Positions 10,731 through 24,230 of a DNA stretch of 64,000 nucleotides are shown here, one piece after another. The stretch's first letter is position 1. Each line of letters begins with the position of its first letter. The translations under genes were made by a program, and so were the position numbers. A model generated the notes under the pieces. That model was not told the DNA's origin, searched no databases, and saw nothing but the letters and a program-made list of their open reading frames with translations. Origin of the DNA: Eucommia ulmoides (lineage: Eukaryota; Streptophyta; Magnoliopsida; Garryales; Eucommiaceae); NCBI GenBank assembly GCA_016647705.1, contig CM028339.1:18742803-18806802 (forward strand). The letters are read 5' to 3'.

Positions 10731-13700
10731 TCAGGCTATTACATGTTTTATAGCTTTAGGAGTTACAAGATCCCTTTTAATGTGAGGTTCTTCATGAGAA
10801 GCAAATTGATATTTTGTGAGCTCAGTTCTTTGATCCTTTTGAATTGATGGAATACGTGCATCATCTTTGTCTAAATCTCTTCCAATCATGAAAGGATTAG
10901 TTTCCGAGAATACAACATGCATGGATTCTTCTACTACAAGAGGTCTCTTATTATAGACTCTATAAACTTTACTATTAGAAGTATAACTAAAAAAACTTCT
11001 TTCATCCGATTTGGCATTGAATTTTCTCAAATTATCTCTCTCATTTTAAAAAAATATTTGTACCTAAAAACTTTAAAATAAGAGATAATTAGGATTTTTC
11101 CATTTCAAATCTTATAAGTTGTTTTATTTAATCCATTATAAATAGAAACACAATAAATAACATGACAAGTAGTACTTAGAACATCTTCCCATAAGTACTT
11201 AGGCAAATCATTTTTGTTTGTTATAGTCCTTGCCATATTTTAAAGAGATCTGTTTTTTCTTTCTACAACATCATTTTATTAAGGAGAGCTGAAAAATTAT
11301 GATTATATCCATGCTCATTACAATAGTTATCAATCTCCTCATTTTTAAATTCTCTCACTCTATTACTACAAATGTTAATGATTCATAATTGTTTTTCATT
11401 TTGAACACGATTGCAAAATTTAAAAAATGCACATGTAACTTCATTTTTTTAGTCGTGAATAAGATCCATGTATAATGCAAAAACCATCAACAATTACAAA
11501 TGCATAGAATGTTCCACCTAAACTAGCAATTAGATTAATTAAGATGTAGCATTTGACAATGATTTTTATATGAATTTATGAAAGTTATTTTCAAAGAATG
11601 ACTTAACTTGCTTACCAAGTTGATAATCACAAATTTTATCTTTTACAAATTTAATATCAAACAAGCCTCTAACCAGGTTTTGGCGTTTTGCTTAAAGAGA
11701 ATAGACAAAAGTTCCATACTAGCATGTCATAACTAACTACTCTCAAAGAGTGAATTTAAATATGATAAATTTTGAGATGCAATTATATCAAATGAACATG
11801 TGTAAACATTTTGAAAACAAGATGCAACAAGTAATATTTTGTTGTCGAAACCACCTTCGATAATACACTGATTGTTATTAAAAATTACATTGTACCTTTT
11901 ATGGTAAAGTTGACTGATGTTAATAAGATTACATTTTAAACCATCAACAAGTAAGGCATCTTCAATTAGAGTAGACGAATTACCAATATTACCTATACCG
12001 ATGATCTTACCATTGGAGTTATCTCTAAACGTCACATGATTTCAATCTTTAGGTGTCAAAGATAAAAAATTTATTTATCCCTTGTAATGTGTTGTGACCA
12101 GCCACCATTTGGGAACTATTTGTCCTTAATTATAGATGCTCTCAAGTAAACATGCAAAGAGAACCTCAAATGGTTCATAAGTGATACTCAATCTATGTGT
12201 GTCCAATTTGGTTAGTTAAAAAATCTAGGGTTCTTTTTTATACCCATATTTGTTTAATTTTAAGATTTCCACTAAAACAATTCTTGATGGTATGACCCAA
12301 AAGATTGTTGTTAAAGAATTTAACAACTTTTTTAGTTTAAAAAAAGATGTTTGAAATCATTTTTGTTTAATGTTTTTATGAAAATTGAATCCTATTTTGC
12401 TGAAAACACACATTGAGCTACCCAAAATCGTTTTTAAATTACTTTCACCTTTAGTAAATTTTAGAATAATAGAGTTCAAATCATCAACCTTAGATTTCAA
12501 CTCCATGTTTTCTTTTTCAGAAGAAATTTGTTTTGAAATCTCGTTCTTAAGGGAGGTGTTTTCAACTTCACAAACTTCAATTTGTTTGTTAATGATAAAA
12601 TCGTATTTTTTAAGGCATCAATTTTTGAAGACTGGTTTTTATAATCATTCAACAAATCGTCATAAGCATAAAAAAAAGCTCATTGAATTTTACAAGACAA
12701 GAAGTACGACAACGTAAATATTTTACCTCATCACTATTTTCCATTAAGGCTGGCATGTTGTACTCCTCATTACTACTAGATTTATCTAAGTTGTTGGATG
12801 CTGAGTCATCCCATGTGGCTTTCATGAAAATTTTCTTTCCTTTATGGGATTTTTTTTTATCACTTCTTTAGTTCTCCTTCTTTGGTTATGGATAATCAGA
12901 TTGAAAATGACCAGTCTTGTGGCAATTAAAGCATTCGCTGTTGTTGGAGTTGAAGTTTATTTTGCTTCAAAGGATCGTCAAGCTAATTTTCTGAATTTCA
13001 TTGTCATTTTAGGTTTCGTTCTTGGTCACTATCAAAAATTTCTTCATCGTCGTCTTCATTATCGTTTTGAGATTTTAGTGCTAACAATTTCTTTCTACCC
13101 ATACTTGAGTCCTCTTCATATCCTCTGATAGATGGCTCGTGAGTAATCCATCAAGTTTCCAATGAATTCATTGATGGTGTGAGCTTTCAGATATTTCACT
13201 TCTCGAATTGCTGTCACTTTTGGATTCCAAGCTTTGGAGAGAGATCTTAGAATCTTTTGAACTTTTTTTGACATGAAATATGGTTTCTCGAGGGCATAGA
13301 GACTGTTGTAGATGTTGGTGAACCCTGTATACATGTCTTGAATGGATTCAGATTCATCCATTTTGAAAAGCTCAAACTAATGGATCAACGCACTGATTTT
13401 TAGTTCTTTGAATTGACTTGTTCCCTCGTGCGTGATATTCAATGTGTCCCACATTTCTTTAGCTGGTGTGAAACCTGAAATTCTGTTTTATTCATTGACA
13501 TCTAATCTAGAAAACAACATGTTAATAGCTTGGGCATTGATGGATAAAAGTATATAATCATCTTCATCATGCTTATTCTCATTTTTTAGAATCCTAATAA
13601 TAGGAGGAACATATGGGCCATTCTTTATAACAATCTATGCATCATAATTAGTAGCTTGCAAATCATTGTCACTTTGACTTTCTAGAAGAAGTAGTTGTCA

Positions 13701-13780
13701 TCATTGAATAGTGATGACCAGTGTATAGACTGTCCCTCATCGAGAGTCGTGCCCAAGTGATGTGCCATGTGATCGATTTT
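10731..13780 (-). pseudogene. Second copia element, gag to integrase remnant
   Basis: Read right to left. About 13380-13690 holds gag (AKEMWDTLNITHEGTSQ). Positions 13116-13361 continue gag (QKILRSLSKAWNPKVTAI). About 12880-12940 holds a zinc knuckle C-F-N-C-H-K-T-G-H with the last Cys changed to Tyr. Positions 11733-12035 hold the pre-integrase part (DGLKCNLINISQLYHKRYNV). About 11050-11350 holds integrase with NDVVERKNRSL and a lost catalytic Asp (SNRVREF in place of the usual SDHGGEF). Positions 10731-11030 hold the integrase C terminus (KVYRVYNKRPLVVEESMHVVF). No reverse transcriptase follows: the element stops at the microsatellite near 10700. Many stops and shifts make it a pseudogene. 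Confidence 0.8.
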
Positions 13781-13824
13781 CTTGGTTGTTATACTAAATA
13801 ATCTAGATTAGTTCTGGTATGAAT

Positions 13825-15620
13825 TGTTGGCCTAATGTACTACTCAAGAAGGGGTTGAATTGCATAGTTTCAAACTTTTGAATCTAAGTGTCACGACCTT
13901 TTCAAGTTTTATTGGATTTTATCTTGACTTAAATTGTTAGTGGAAACGTATTAATGCGAGCTATTCTTGCGTATGCCTACTTTCCTAATCTCTTGCGGGG
14001 TATTCAATCCACTAAATCTTGATCCTATTCCCGGCAACCCCAACACCCAATTTGAGTAAATTACCCTTACACTCAAACATACTCTCAATTGTACTAATTA
14101 CACTTAAGTCCAACCAACAAAACTTATAAATACCACCAAAAAAAAAAATACAAAACAAAACCTTCTACCAACACTTATAAATATCTATTAGAATTCAACG
14201 CGACTAAGTATGATAGAGGTGAACAAGATATTAAGATTTATAACTTCATGTTAATTTATCGGGTTAATCAATGCAAGCACGTAAACAAATAATCCAGATA
14301 AAATAGATTAAATCGTTTAACTCAATTAAAATTAAATAGATCAAGTTTAAAGAATAAGAGTTTATATAATGTTTTATAACACTTCAATAATATGGACAAG
14401 ATAATTTTCAATCAATAATGATTACTGTTGAAATTCAAGAGTTATACTCATTTCAAAAATGTATTTGATTCAAATCTTAAGTATTTTTCAACTAGAGATT
14501 TTATCATATAGATAATAGCAAATAATATTAAAAAAGATCAAAGATAGATAATAAAATTTTGAATTGGATCTTAACGAATAAAGTATGAAAAGATTTCATC
14601 GGGATAAGATGAATAATCAATACTAAATGCAACCCGAACAATAATAAACACATAAAGCTTCCAAGCAATCTTACAATATTTTGCGCTCAAAGATGAATCA
14701 CAAGGAGATTAATTTTTCAAAAATTTCCAACTCTTTTCCCTCGCTCCTTATTTTTCATGAAATTTTGATGATATTTAATGGTTGATTTTTCAGATTCTCC
14801 CAACAATCACAAAATTATATTTTTTTCTCTATTGACCAAAAGACTTTGACCCTCTTTATTCAACCCAAAAATATTTGAATTTTTCAATGTACTTGGATGC
14901 TAAATAACTAAAGATACATTAATAAAGATTTAAAAAATGTGCAACTATGAATCAAGAATTCAAAGGAGTCAAGAATCAACAATGAAGATCTAGAAAATCA
15001 TGAACTTTAAGGACTCAAGTAGAATATCATAAAAATTCCTTTTTTAAAAACTATTTAATGCATAAATCTCTTTCAAAAATATTAAATAATAAATATGTCA
15101 TTTAAGAATATTAAAAACAACTAGAAAGAATTTTAGTTAAAACAATGCAAAAAGATTTCAAAAAACATTCACGAATCAAACAGGTCAGAGACATATCAGT
15201 CGACTACCCATATCCAAAACGATCGACCAAATTATGTTCAAACAGTCCATATCGATTGTTTTGATCAAATCAGTCTACTTGCCTAATAAACATAAACTGG
15301 TCGATCGAATTAGTTTAATTTTTATTATATTGAACAATCTGCTTATTCTGATCGATTGTTTCACCCATTTTCTCAGTAATCCATTTTACTGTCCAATAAA
15401 ATCGACTACCCTGTACATCTAGTCAACCATTTAACCAAATTTTGAAATTTTTGAATTTAGTTACATTCAGCTAACCTTTTTAACCCTCTGGTTGATCATT
15501 TTGAACATTATAGCACTTAATTATGCATGAATAACAATGTAAGACATTTATTTAGTACCATGCAAAACTAAAGATTAAGGCACACAAGATTTAACATTTT
15601 TGACATGTATTGCGTGAGGT
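13825..15620 (-). repeat. Sirevirus-like LTR, attached to the second copia remnant
   Basis: On the - strand it ends GGCCAACA, followed by a degraded primer-binding site (TTCATACCAG in place of TTGGTATCAG) and then the gag remnant. It shares GTCGACT/CGATCGACC-type motifs (15195-15420) with the LTR at 38643-41265. The right edge is uncertain and no clear TGTTGAC start was found. No gene lies inside. Confidence 0.5.
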
Positions 15621-15869
15621 GTACGATCCTTATCAAGTTGAATAATGAGGGGACAAGTATAAGTGATGTTTTTACCTATTAAGTGCAAAAAATTCAACTT
15701 TCAAAATGATCTTGATCTGCCAAACCATTTGTTTCTTATTAGTCTCAGATTCATCTTCATCATATCACATATTCATTTAAATTCCTAAATGTGTCACATT
15801 TCTCAACAATCGGATTAGTGCCGAAAACCATCAAGTGATTTTAATCATCATTACGGGATTAAACCATCC

Positions 15870-16175
15870 AGGGCTGACAGTGGTGATAGCGAATATTTGT
15901 TGTGGTGGTTGCCGTGTTAGGAATGTTTATTGTTGTGTTGGTGGTAGTGTTATGAATATTTGTTTTTGTTTGTAGTGGTGATGATGTCAAATATTTACTC
16001 TATTGGTAGGGCTGATAATAAATATTTTCTATGGTGGAGGAGGTGTTAAGAATGTTTATTGTGGTGGCGGTGGTGATAATGAATATTTGTTGTAGTAGTG
16101 GAGTTGATAATGAATATTTGCTTTGGTGGTGGTTGTGGTGACAACGAATATTTATTGTGCCAATGGTGGTGATTA
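15870..16175. repeat. GT-rich minisatellite, 30-34 bp unit, about 9 copies
   Basis: GAATATTTGTTGTGGTGGTG-like units recur with GAATATTT (or GAATGTTT) at about 15891, 15921, 15954, 15988, 16020, 16050, 16081, 16112 and 16146. Unit length drifts between 30 and 34 bp. No function was recognised. Confidence 0.7.
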
Positions 16176-16379
16176 ATTTGACCATGATGATAGTAAATTT
16201 TGTGGGGATACGACGTTGCTTTGGTAGTGAATGTTTATTGGAGATTGGTGTCTATTATTAAACAATAAAAAATGAGAGACATTTTTATCATTAAAAAATA
16301 TATATTTTTAGAATTAAGTTTTTCCTTTAAAAAATAGTATAAATAACTTTATTCAATATATGGACTTTGAGACGGATAT

Positions 16380-17121
16380 CAAAGTGGCGTTTGGTTAGTG
16401 TTTTCACTTTTCTCATTCCACTTGGGATGAGATGGGATAAGAATTTTGTTTCCTTCTGGGAATAAAATTACATTTCGTAACGATAGAATTATGTTTTGTT
16501 CTGATAATAAAATCGCGTTTATTAACAATTGAATTCTTACTCCATGATCATCTTTATCCCACACAATAGGGGAATAATTCATTTTCTTCTCCGGAGGCTT
16601 CTGCATCCCGTCACCAAAACCTGCAATTTATTCATCTTGTCTTTTTGGGAATGCTCTCTAGTAGTTGAAACTTCGTAGCTCCCTGCCGCCATTAACAATT
16701 AACAATCAACAATTGTTCTAGCAACCCCGTAAAACAAATTGAAAACAAAATCGAGCAGCTAGATTCTTATTTAAATTGAGATGAAGGCCAACAAAAGCCC
16801 TAGACTCGAATAATTCACAAAATCCGAACTGGCATGAGTCCACTGGGCCATCCTTTTTTGTTAAGTTATTGGGGATTGGGCTTTTTTCCAAATCCAGATA
16901 CACATGAAAGGCCCACGTAGATATCTCTCCCTCTATCTATCGCGTTCTCTCTCGTTTTTGTCTGGATTTGGGGAAACTGTGAACTGCACGTCCACTTGGG
17001 GGGAAGAACAAAAAGGCTGGGGGCTTCTAACGTCTCTTTCAACCTTAGTAGCTTTTTAGGGTTATGTTGATGGTTCGTTAGTTCGCCGGAGTTGGGGATA
17101 GATATATAGATAAGGTTCTGG
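16380..17121 (+). promoter_or_regulatory. Probable promoter and 5' leader of the PP2C gene
   Basis: GGCCC elements of the TGGGCC/GGCCCA type occur near 16844-16850 and 16911-16917. They are common in broadly expressed plant genes. A pyrimidine-rich tract at 16922-16960 would fit a transcription start. Bases 16385-16560 resemble 50095-50240 (CGTTTG...TTAGT, then GAATCGCGTTTA..), so an old MITE-like repeat lies in the distal part. The start site is inferred. Confidence 0.35.
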
Positions 17122-17131
17122 TGAACATCAG

Positions 17132-17648
17132 GTACTTGTAATACAATACAAATTGATTTCATTTCTTGAATCATCCTGATGCTTTTCGAATTACATTTCC
17201 GAGAACGTTTCCCTCGTCATTCGTTTATCCGCAAACTTTCGCATTTCGATTCCTGTATACATTCACTGAGCAACGGCGAAGTATAGACTCGCTCTCTTTT
17301 ATGACGCCTGTATGTATTTTTGAATTTCTTCTGTTAGTTTTGCCTTGTAAACTAGGCATAGGAGTGCTTTGGAGGATTATGTTAGAAGGCAATTTCTCCG
17401 CCACATTAATGATTTATCCCTCCATCATGATGTATTGTCTAATTATAACTTCCTACTATAATTTATTTTCAAGAAAGTATGTGCAGATGCATATGATGTA
17501 TGTGTATCTGTTTTAAGTTTCTTCGCATCAAATTTGAAGGCGGGACTTACCTGTGCACTCAAATTGTTTTTTCTCATATCATGTTTCGGATTTCACCATA
17601 TTTTGCAACTGAGGAAACTGGAGGATTAATGAGGATTGATATATTCAG
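17132..17648 (+). other. Possible 5' UTR intron of the PP2C gene
   Basis: A CAG/GTACTT junction at 17131/17132 and an acceptor ATATTCAG/GG ending at 17648 would remove a 517-bp intron from the leader. Several short upstream open frames in this span would be spliced out. This is a reading of splice-like motifs only; a cDNA would decide. Confidence 0.35.
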
Positions 17649-17721
17649 GGCATTATGAGAACTCGGGGTTTTCCCAGTGGAGTAAATGGATTCAGAGTGA
17701 TTCATTTGAGCAGATAATAAG

Positions 17722-20371
17722 ATGCCATCTTGTTTTCCCCCAAATTTGAGCATTACTTTCTGCTACAGCAGTGTTCAAAGGGCTATAAAACCTTGGCAAG
17801 TAAATTCTCTCAACTCAATAGAAGCCCTGTTCAGACAGAAGACGCCGTTGTCTGCATTTTCAACTCACAGAGGTGTTCATTCTTTTGTTGGACCCAGTTC
17901 AGTCTTTACCTCGAGATCAGATTGTGAATTTGGTAATCATAGAAATAAGCTCTTTATCGTTTGAATACATTGAATGCTTTTCCCCCACCCCCTTTTGTCT
18001 CCTTCCTCACGTCATCTAGATTTTGATATCATCCAGGTCGCAGAAAGCCCATGGCTGTCTCCGGCTCCCAATCAGCAGCGACAGACCTTATTGTTGATAA
18101 CTTGATGTCAGGCTGTGGGAGTAGCTCAAACTTTGTAAAACCTAGTGCTGTTTATTTTGGGCAAAGAAGTATTCAGAGTTGCCAAAGGGCTAGCATATGT
18201 ATGAGAGGTAGAGAGTCGAACAACACACACAAGGTTTACGGGTATTTGACATTTAATATTGCACGAAAGCCTTATAAGTCTAATCCAATTGTTGGTCACC
18301 TCTCAAAAAACTGTCGTGCCTCCTTTTCTTCATGTTATTCTGATGGGAGTGTATCTGATCTGACGCCGGATTCATTGTCCTGTAATGAACATTTTGCAAG
18401 CCTTGCAATATCAGATGACCGGTATGTATGTTTTTTTCCTTCTAATTTTGTGTGTAACTGTGTCTCATTTGGTAATTTTACCCTCGCGACGAAATTCTTG
18501 GTTGTGAAAAAATTAAAATTTGCTCGCAATAAGTTCACGTGTTTTTGGTGTGTATGATAAGTTGTCTGTAAGAATTACGCCGAAATTTATGAGATTTGGA
18601 AATAATTTCCTATATTTTTGCCTAATCATTCAATGTTGCTTGCTTTTGAAACCAGAAAAACATCAGAAGATAGGACCTTGAAGCTGCTTTCTGGATCATA
18701 TTACCTTCCTCATCCTGATAAGGAGAAAACTGGTGGAGAGGATGCTCACTTTATTTGTTCAGATGAGCAAGCAATCGGTTTAGCTGATGGAGTTGGTGGA
18801 TGGGCAGATGTTGGTGTTAATGCTGGAGAATATGCACGTGAACTCATGTCTAACTCGGTGAGTGCGATTCAAGATGAGCCTAAAGTATCCATTGATCCAG
18901 CTCGAGTTTTGGAGAAAGCTCATTCAGTTACAAAAGCTAAGGGTTCCTCAACAGCCTGTATTATAGCCCTTAAAGATCAGGTTTAGTATTTTTTAATCCC
19001 CCCAGTAATGCTTCTGTCTTTCTTCATCTTCCTATTATTTTAATCATGATATCCTTTTTTGGAGATTATTGGGCTATTTGGCTTAGGAACCGTTTGGTAA
19101 CGCTGGTATATTTGTTTTTTTATATAGAATAAAAAAAGAAGTTAATTTGACAAAAAAGTACTTTACTTAAATGCAAAAGTTATAAATGAAAAGTGGCTTT
19201 GATAGTATAGGGACAATATCTTAGTATTATCTTTTTAAATGATCTCTTAATCCAAAAAGAAATCTCTTATAATATAATATAGAAATAGAAGAAACGAAAA
19301 GCAAAAAGCAACTTTTTTTACTTTTATAAAAATTTACTTAAAATCATTTTTTTACTTTTTTTAATTTTAATTTTTTTTTTTTATAAGTATAGAACAAACG
19401 CTAAATGATTTTTTTTTTTTTTTGCTTAAAAAGCAAGAAAGTATTGAATTTTTCATAGCAAAGTGCAAAAGAAGCAAAAGGCAAAAGATTAGGATAATTC
19501 TTTTTTTGAGAAGATCATCTCATTGGGTCTTTTGTGCAGTTCATCCACGCCATTAATCTTGGGGACAGTGGATTTATTGTGGTGAGAGATGGAAGCACCA
19601 TCTTCGAATCTCCTGTTCAGCAGCATGGATTCAATTTCACATATCAACTGGAGAGCGGCAACAGGGCTGATCTACCTAGTTCTGGTCAGGTTAGTTTAAT
19701 TAGTGGTTCTCCTACCTTGAAACTTTAGGATCATAAAACTTGAAAAGAAATTCCATGTTTTTGAATCCGGACTCTTGAATCCATCACTCGCGACTGTGCT
19801 TTTGGTGCTTCCTAATAAACCTGTTTTCAAGTTGTGAACCAAACAGAACCTACGAGCTTGCTTGGTTTTGCATATTCTTGCCTAAAATATCGATATGATT
19901 GGTTACAACTGACTATAACTGTGAATTCCATAAAGGAATTGTGTAACAAGTTAACACGAAGAAAACTCGATTGATTGGACTCTGTTTGGAGCAATATCTT
20001 GAGATTGAAGGTGTATTGTAAAAACTTCATAGCTTAGACGAGCCGGTATCAGGGCATTCTTATGAATTGAAGTGTATTATTTCCAGGTCTTCACAATTAA
20101 TGTTGCAGTAGGAGATGTAATTGTTGCTGGGACGGATGGATTGTTTGACAACTTGTATAACAATGAGATAACCGCTATAGTTGCTGATGCGATAAGTGCA
20201 GGACTGGGGCCAGAGGTCACTGCCCAAAAAATAACTGCTTTGGCGCGAAACAGAGCCCAGGATAGGAATCGGCAAACCCCTTTTTCTAGTGCAGCTCACG
20301 AGGCGGGGTATCGTTATTTTGGTGGCAAACTTGATGACATTACCGTGGTGGTTTCATATATCACTAATTGA
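17722..20371 (+). CDS. Protein phosphatase 2C, PP2C55/PP2C80-like (five exons)
   Basis: Exons 17722-17932, 18037-18421, 18656-18980, 19540-19689 and 20087-20371 join in frame (1356 nt, 451 residues), all with GT-AG introns. This family removes phosphate from Ser/Thr using two metal ions. The catalytic domain spans about residues 205-448. Its metal-site Asp residues are all present: GEDAHF (D228), ADGVGGW (D243), GTDGLFDN (D374) and KLDDIT (D440/D441); GSSTAC and NLGDSG are also kept. The first 200 residues are a poorly conserved, Ser-rich leader like that of Arabidopsis At4g16580 (PP2C55) and At5g66720 (PP2C80); relatives are reported in organelles, so targeting is possible but inferred. Start choice: the ATG at 17722 gives MPSCFPP, like the MPS start usual in the family. 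Intron 3 (18981-19539) is A/T-homopolymer rich. The gene looks intact and converges on the cupin gene. Confidence 0.9.
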
Positions 20372-21320
20372 ATTGAAGTGGTATGTCAAAGTTTTGTTCT
20401 ACTTTCGTTCCCTCTTTTGTTGTTTGTGACATTGAATTTGTTTATTTCAATATGATAAATTAGTGGAATTGTTTTGAGTTAACAGCCTTTTTTTCCCCTT
20501 CGACATTTCATATTGAGACGTGCATTTTGACTTCGAAAATATGGGGGTTTAGGTAATGAACACAACATTGTAAAAGAATGTAAATAACAAGTTAATAATT
20601 TTTGTAATATTTTAAATGAAAATTTGTGTTCTCCGTAATCATAATTTGAAAATTAATAAATATATTTCTGTATTTTCAGATTAAAAAAATGTATGTTAAA
20701 TTTAACACAATAAAATGTCAAATATATAATCGTGAATTATAATTGTATCTTTTAAGGTTAAGGTTTGAAATGAGACACAAAATTACATTTTCATTGAATA
20801 AAATACATATATTGTTCATAATTTATTATTATAAAAAATTAAAATAAAATAAAAAAATATAATTATTCTATAATTATATCCAATTTAATTTCAATATAAA
20901 TAAAAAGCTAATATGAATTTAAATGTATAAACTACCTAAGAAATTGATGTTATAAAAAATGAATAGGCAAATCTATAATTAAAATGGAAGATCAAAACAA
21001 GCAATGATTTTAAATTAAAGATTATTGATAATTACCCAAAAAAAAAATAAAAAATCTGGTTTTAATTTTGATTTTTCGAACAGTATTTATAACCAATTTG
21101 CGCTTAAATAACCTCTCTCGCACATTACTCATACAAGAACTGCTTTAATATAACGGATAGTTATAATCGCCAAAAATCTACTAAACAGCAAAGCATTTGA
21201 GTCTCAATAAACAAAAACAGGAAACTTATTTAGACACAGATTTGAAAACACATTAGAACCCATTTCACATCGTTTTTCAGAACCCAAAGTCTCCTCGTTG
21301 AGGTTGGGAGAACCCCTTCC
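20372..21320. other. AT-rich spacer between convergent genes
   Basis: It holds the 3' UTRs of both genes. AATAAA-like signals are plentiful, so polyadenylation sites cannot be chosen by eye. No other gene was recognised. Confidence 0.5.
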
Positions 21321-24196
21321 CTATTCTTGTGCCGGTGGTGTTCCTCCGCCACCACCTTCTTGCTGTTCTCGCTCCTCTTCCTCTCGCCTCGCCTCCTCTT
21401 CCTCCCTTCTCGCCTCCTCTTCTCTTCTTCTCTGTTCTGCCTCCCCCTGCCTCCTTGCTTCTTCAGCCGCCCTTCTTTTGGCCTCCTCCTCCCTCATCTT
21501 CGCAGCTTCCTCTTCCTCCCTCCGCCTCCTCGCTTCTTCTTCCACCCTTTTCCTAGCTGCCTCCTCTTCCTCTCTCCGCCGCTCCTCCTCCCTCTTCTCT
21601 GCTTCCTCCTCCTCCCTCTGCCTCCTTGCTTCTTCTTCCGCCCTTTTCCTAGCTGCCGCCTCTTCCTCTCTCCGCTGCTCCTCTTCCCTCTTCTTGGCTT
21701 CCTCCTCCTCCCTTCTCTGCCTCTCCTCCTCCTCCTCCTCCTCCTGCCTCTTAGCTTCCTCCTCTTCCTCCCTCTTCTTCTCCTCCTCTCTCCTCCTTGC
21801 TTCTTCCTCCTCCCCCTTCTTCGCCTCCTCCTCCTGCTGCTGCTTCTCCTCCTCTCTCCTCCTTGCCTCCTCCTCTTCTCTCTTCCTCGCTTCCTCCTTC
21901 GCCTTCTCGATCTCTTCCTCCATCAACTTCTCTTCCTCCTCGGCACAATACATGCAACCCAAAATGATTGAATCGCCCTTTGGAGTCGCCAAAAGCTGAT
22001 CGATCGTCGCATTGCTAGCGTTAAAAGACGCCGCCAATACACCTCTATCCAAAGTATGGATTACTGAACTCTTGCCAACTAGATATTGGGGATGATTCTT
22101 CTTGTCCGTTGAAGTGCTGAAACCGACAAAAACAAATGTCTCATTCCCGAAAGACATCTGAGCCATCGGATGGAACCTCGGCACGGTGAAAACATCCCCT
22201 TCTTCAACCTTAAACCTTGTGTTTTGACATCCGGTTTCTGTGGTGGGACAGCTGGAAGAAACCACACGGACCATTCCCCGCCCTTGGGTTACTATCGCTA
22301 TCTCCGTTGCACTCGGGTTCCAATGCGGGCCCATCATTGACCCCTTCAAAGAACCCAAACATCAACAAAAATATATTAATATGCCTGTGTTCAGGTGAGA
22401 CATTTGAAGAATGAATGAAATTAATTTAAAATAAAAAATAAAAAATTAACCTATAAAATTAATAGATTCATCGAATTAAAACTTGATGAGACGCCATTTT
22501 TATACCTTTTAAATTTTTCTAAATCTGTCTTTACGGAGATAGTCAAACAAAATTTTAACTCAATTTTTTCAAAGATCCATTATTAATATCAAATGCTCTC
22601 CCAAATTTCTTCACCGAGACACCATAATTTTTTTTAAGGGATTCCTTTTCTCAATCAAATTCATTTTTCAAATATTGCGCCCGGTGCCAAGCCCAAATGC
22701 ACCCTATATTTTTTCCTTTTGGTTTTTATACCTTCGTCAAATTCACCATTAGAACACCGATTTTCGAACCTCTCAGCTCCGACAACTTCTTTTGAGTCAC
22801 CGTGGTGCTCCATCCATTGCGGTTTTCAAAATCATGGTCTTCGTGCATGAGATTGAAGAGTTCACTTTTCTCTTTCTTCTTGTTGACACCATAAAAGCCG
22901 AAGCCTCTGTTGTGGGCGAAAGCCCGAAGAAATTGATCTTCAATCTCCCACAGTTTTTTCTTTGACTGAGGCACCCCGTGAATGATTGCCGGTTGCCTTG
23001 TCCCATTTGTCAAATCCTCTATTACCTCCTCCGGCACCTTCAAAAAAAAAAAAAAAACACAATAGAGAGAGGGAGCCCCCAAATATCGCACATGATGTTC
23101 CAAAAAAGGTCCAAAATGAATCAATTTTACGGGGAAATGAATAAATATTGACAAATTCATGGGTGAAAAGTGTAATATAGAAAAAAAGTGTCATACCTTG
23201 AAGGCTGCTTGGAGGATTCTCTTGTCAAATCCGAGGATTAGATCGCGGATGCTCGAGTATGCACCGATTGATTGTTCCTGCACAAATTTTGCTCCCAGTG
23301 AAAAAAATTCCAGAGAAAATAAAAAAATAACAATAATAAATAATTAATTAAAGAAAAAGGTATACGCGCAAATCGGCATCGGAATTGGCAAAAATGGCAT
23401 GAATTCGGAGTTTTTGACGTTGGGGCTCTAAGTTGCTTTGTACGAAGAGAACGGTTCCAGGCTGCAATCTGTAGACGTCTCCTCGCCTTATATCTAAGCG
23501 CTTTATTTCATCCTTGCTAGTCCAACTCAATATTCCACTCCCTATATAATTTTAATATAGTGGAGTAATTTAGTTAAAAAATAATAATAATATTCAGAAA
23601 AAAAAAAAAAATTAAAATTAACTATTGAAATGACATTTTATGATTTGAAACTGCAATTTCTTTATTATAAAATTGTAAAATGATTCGTGGAGGTCATTAT
23701 GACAAAAATTAAACCAAAAGAACCTAACTAGCGAGTTTAATCTTGAAACTCCCTTATTACTTTGATAAATTTTAAAGATATTCCCTGTTATTTTCATAAT
23801 ATCTAATAAATCTATTATCTTTTCAATTTAGTTATCTAAGAATAGGGTGATATCCCTTATCTTTTTAGTTTAGTCACCTAAAACTAGAACAGTAAATGAA
23901 CAAAGCCGTTCGTGGACTATTTGAGCTTGGCTCGATAATAGGTCTTTTGAACTCATGTAATAAATGAATGAAACTCAAGTTTTTAATTAAGCTCGTTCAT
24001 TAAATAAATGTTTGAATTTAATATATAGATTTTCAAGAAATAATAATAAATAACTAATTTAATTAAAATTATATATTTTTAATACCGTTTTTGTAAAACC
24101 CTGATTTCGTGCGTACGTCATTTTTGTTGCATTTTAAAAATAATTGGAAAAATTCGGGGTGAAATTGGGTTAAAAAAAATAAAAAAAATAAAAATA

Positions 24197-24230
<34 letters not shown>

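Noticed and set aside
17166..17516. 116-codon open frame upstream of the PP2C gene
   Set aside because: No family motif. It lies in a likely 5' UTR intron or leader, with no supporting splice continuity to the phosphatase.
19080..19420. Possible MITE in PP2C intron 3 (CCGTTTGGTAACG ... CAAACGCTAAA)
   Set aside because: The end similarity is only about 10 bp and no target duplication was found; homopolymer-rich intron sequence could give this by chance.
21298..21999. Long + strand open frames opposite the cupin last exon (Ser/Leu- and Pro-rich)
   Set aside because: They are by-products of the homopurine coding strand. The - strand frame has cupin homology, splice junctions and a proper stop.
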